DNA from: Bacteroidetes bacterium UBA4414
GTDB taxonomy: Bacteria > Bacteroidota > Bacteroidia > Chitinophagales > Chitinophagaceae
Assembly (NCBI GenBank): GCA_002389765.1
Contig: DGQM01000024.1
Location: forward strand, 204,413-268,412
Direction: 5' to 3'
Length of the DNA: 64,000 bases
In this document: piece by piece, positions 61,676 through 64,000 of the stretch
How positions within the stretch are numbered: the first letter of the stretch is position 1
Layout of the letters: every line of letters starts with the position of its first letter
Position numbers and translations under genes: made by a program
Notes under the pieces: generated by a model
Told to the model about the DNA's origin: nothing
What the model saw: only the letters and a program-made list of their open reading frames with translations
The model's database searches: none

Positions 61676-64000
61676 TTATTTTGTAAAAAATCCTTTCAAA
61701 CTGCTACCGTTCTGCTTCTTTTTAGGGTTTGTTTCTTCGTAGTAGCCATATCCGTATCCGTATCCGTAAGAATAACCGTATCCGCTGCCGCCATATCCGT
61801 ATCCATATTTCTTCAGGAATTCAACACCGTTAAATATGATAGCAGGGTTTTGAATCTTGCCATCTTTATGCAGTACATCAAACATACGTACCTGGTCTTT
61901 GATGGTATAAGACTGGCGTATAACGAACAGGTTGATACCTGCGTATTGTGATAATACCAATGCATCTGATACAAGCCCTATAGGTGCTGTATCTATGATG
62001 ACAACGTCAAACATTTCTTTCAGTTGCTCAATCATCTGTCCTGTCTTTGGCAATACCAAAAGCTCACCCGGGTTGGGTGGTATAGGACCACAGTTTGCTA
62101 TGTACAGGTTTTCATGAATGCCGGATGCTTTAATGGCAATATCAAGATCTCCGAGCCCTGCCAGATAACTACTGATACCACCATGATTTGGCAGGCCGAG
62201 GTATTGAGATATTTTAGGTTTCCTAAGGTCGAACTCCATAATGACAACACGCTTTTTGGCAAGTGTCATAGTGATGCCGAGGTTGATTGATATAAATGAT
62301 TTACCCTCGCCGCTTGAGCTTGATGTAATCATGAATACACGATTGTTGTTAGCCGCAGCCATAAACTCGAGGTTGGCGCGGATGAGGCGGAATTGCTCAG
62401 CAACACCTGTGCGTATGTGCGGGCCTACTACTATAGTGTTCTCTCTTGTACTGGCAGCTTCTACACGGCTGATGCTACCAACAATAGGTATGTTGGTTAG
62501 CGATTCAATATCGTGGTCGTTGATTACTTTATTATTCAACATTTCGCGAATAACAAGATATCCGCCAGGTATCAGAATACCCAGCAGAAATACAATTGCA
62601 TAGATAGTTTTAGGAACAGGTTTAATAGGGTTTGCAGTAGCAAACGGCACAACAATAACTTTCGATTTGTTGGTAGCTGCATATACCGATATTTCATTCT
62701 CTACATCTTTTTGGTAGAGCAACAGATATGTTTGTTGCAATACATCATAACCGCGTGTCACGTCTTTGATATTACGCTCTACATTTGGTGTATTGCGGAT
62801 GCGGCTGGTGTACTCTGCAGCATTTTTAGCTGCATTTTGCAGGTTGATATTTAGCTTGGCAATAGCATTGTCGCAAGCAAGTATGATGCGTTTACGTTGC
62901 TCCAGAATAGCTATTTCATACTCTTTCAGTCTAGGGTGCTCCGGGCCTACGCCACGTGCAAAGGCTTCACGTTGTACGACTAAGTCGTTGTGGGCTCCTA
63001 TCAGTTGTGCAAGGGTAGCATCTTCTGATGCAATGCTAAGGATAGAGAAACGATTGCTTGACATGCCCATCACTGTGCGCTTCATGCTCTCCAGCGATTG
63101 CTTTGCCATCAACAGTTCATCCATCTTTGTTTCAGATGCAGTTTTTGCACTCATAAACTGCTCTGTCTGCGCGGTAGGATCTACGATATCATTATTCAGC
63201 TTGATATCTACCTGCATAGAATCGATGAATCTCAACTCATCTTTAATATTTGCTTTCTTGGCTTTCAGGAAAGCACGTGTTTTTTCTGCTTTTTTATTGA
63301 TATTCTCCAGCTCATTTTTCTGATAGAAGTATATCAGTACGTTCATGAAGTCAACACCACGCTGCGGGATATTGTCTGAATAGCTCAGTCCCAGCAAGCT
63401 GGTACGTCCGTCGTTAAGTGCTACGGTAAACATACCAGTTACACGACCTATAGCAGCAGCACGTGGCTCTGCTTTAACAATAAATTCGGTACTCTTCAGG
63501 TAGCCTCTGTTTACACCAACGCCGTTGGTATACATGATTTTGAAACGTCCGTACGGTTTGCGCACCCACGTGTCGTACAATACTTTGTCTGTAGTGCCGC
63601 CATTGGCTACTTCAAACTGGCCTTCCATCACTTGTTTTATCTTCAGCTCAACAGTACCGCCAGTAAGCCCTGTGGTATCGAACACAACTTTTATAGGAGA
63701 TTCCTTATAAATCTCTGTCTCTTTGATGCGGCCTCTTGCCCAATAACGCACATTCAGCGCAAGTGAATCGACCACTTTTGCAATCATATCCTGCGATTGC
63801 AATACCACCTGTTCGTTAAAGAGGTTGACTTTAGATTTATCGTTTTGAGGGTCTAGTTTGCTCAATACATTTTGCGCAACATTATCTTGCGCTTCATCTA
63901 TCAGTATCGAGCTGCCAATTTCAAAGACAGGAGTAGTGTAGCGCAGGTAGAGGAAACCTGCAGTAACGGTAATAGATATGGACAGGACAAACCAATACCA
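61676..64000 (-). CDS. Wzc-type chain-length protein and tyrosine autokinase (5' end outside window)
   Basis: This frame is open to the right edge, so the gene starts outside the window; 774 codons plus the stop are visible. The first visible residues (WYWFVLSISITVTAGFLYLRY) are the N-terminal Wzz TM helix. A periplasmic coiled-coil region follows, then the second TM (IYAIVFLLGILIPGGYLVI). The kinase domain has Walker A SGEGKS, the A' motif EFDLRKPK and Walker B VVIIDTAP. The C-terminus carries 11 tyrosines in 23 residues, encoded at 61739-61807. It controls polysaccharide chain length and export by autophosphorylation. It is the most upstream visible gene of the operon. Confidence 0.93.
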   Translation of the reverse strand, partial: WYWFVLSISITVTAGFLYLRYTTPVFEIGSSILIDEAQDNVAQNVLSKLDPQNDKSKVNLFNEQVVLQSQDMIAKVVDSLALNVRYWARGRIKETEIYKESPIKVVFDTTGLTGGTVELKIKQVMEGQFEVANGGTTDKVLYDTWVRKPYGRFKIMYTNGVGVNRGYLKSTEFIVKAEPRAAAIGRVTGMFTVALNDGRTSLLGLSYSDNIPQRGVDFMNVLIYFYQKNELENINKKAEKTRAFLKAKKANIKDELRFIDSMQVDIKLNNDIVDPTAQTEQFMSAKTASETKMDELLMAKQSLESMKRTVMGMSSNRFSILSIASEDATLAQLIGAHNDLVVQREAFARGVGPEHPRLKEYEIAILEQRKRIILACDNAIAKLNINLQNAAKNAAEYTSRIRNTPNVERNIKDVTRGYDVLQQTYLLLYQKDVENEISVYAATNKSKVIVVPFATANPIKPVPKTIYAIVFLLGILIPGGYLVIREMLNNKVINDHDIESLTNIPIVGSISRVEAASTRENTIVVGPHIRTGVAEQFRLIRANLEFMAAANNNRVFMITSSSSGEGKSFISINLGITMTLAKKRVVIMEFDLRKPKISQYLGLPNHGGISSYLAGLGDLDIAIKASGIHENLYIANCGPIPPNPGELLVLPKTGQMIEQLKEMFDVVIIDTAPIGLVSDALVLSQYAGINLFVIRQSYTIKDQVRMFDVLHKDGKIQNPAIIFNGVEFLKKYGYGYGGSGYGYSYGYGYGYGYYEETNPKKKQNGSSLKGFFTK
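61739..61807 (-). repeat. Tyr/Gly codon repeat in the tyrosine-kinase tail
   Basis: This 69-nt stretch within the Wzc-like gene is built from near-identical 6-nt units (GGATAC and variants) coding Gly-Tyr repeats, the likely autophosphorylation cluster. Gain or loss of units would stay in frame. Confidence 0.8.

Noticed and set aside
44387..64000. The polysaccharide locus as a mobile island
   Set aside because: I saw no integrase, transposase, tRNA or flanking direct repeat in the window; the right border is not visible, so transfer can be neither shown nor excluded.

Overview
The window looks like a chromosomal segment of a Bacteroidota bacterium, most likely of the Chitinophagales. The evidence is six secreted proteins with T9SS-type C-terminal sorting domains, promoters of the Bacteroidota type (TAnnTTTG -7 box, TTG -33 box), Bacteroidota families such as DUF4286, DUF4292 and the small ribosomal protein THX, and an ExbB-ExbD-ExbD-TonB operon. 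I saw no rRNA, tRNA, CRISPR array, insertion sequence or prophage. Placement below phylum is inference.

Layout. 1-3400: three tandem paralogous genes for secreted T9SS cargo (the first cut by the window edge), each with the same promoter and operator layout and, where visible, the same kind of terminator. 3400-11300: housekeeping and transport genes (2-oxoglutarate dehydrogenase E2, MgtC-like protein, fluoride channel, TolB-like protein, an MFS/MBL/FkbM operon, inorganic pyrophosphatase). 11600-14700: TonB energy-transduction operon. 14800-20100: OmpH/Skp-like chaperone, amino-acid permease, heptose-phosphate kinase and RecQ as one operon. 20100-23600: GH20 hexosaminidase and GH3-like adenylase. 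23700-27900: dut, nucleotidyltransferase, TPR protein and DUF4292 lipoprotein. 27900-33400: nucleotide-sugar genes rfbF and rfbG, a class-V PLP enzyme, an RmlC-type epimerase and an ALDH7-type dehydrogenase. 33500-40000: three further T9SS cargo proteins, including a metalloprotease, plus a lone atpG. 40000-43300: MacB-type permease, rsgA, DUF4286, HU and THX.

43400-64000 (end of window): a surface-polysaccharide locus. It encodes a UDP-sugar 4-epimerase, seven glycosyltransferases, two AsnB-type amidotransferases, a polytopic membrane protein that could be the polymerase, a NodB-like protein, a PglK/MsbA-like ABC exporter and a Wzc-type tyrosine autokinase that runs off the right edge. Eleven of these genes form one tightly packed minus-strand operon. 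Together they suggest assembly and export of an exopolysaccharide, capsule or O-antigen that may carry amidated sugars.

No wholly new system was proven. The strongest unexplained signals are the FNR-like palindrome TTGAC-N4-GTCAA at an identical distance (46 nt) upstream of all three tandem T9SS paralogs, and the pair of AsnB-like amidotransferases inside the polysaccharide locus.
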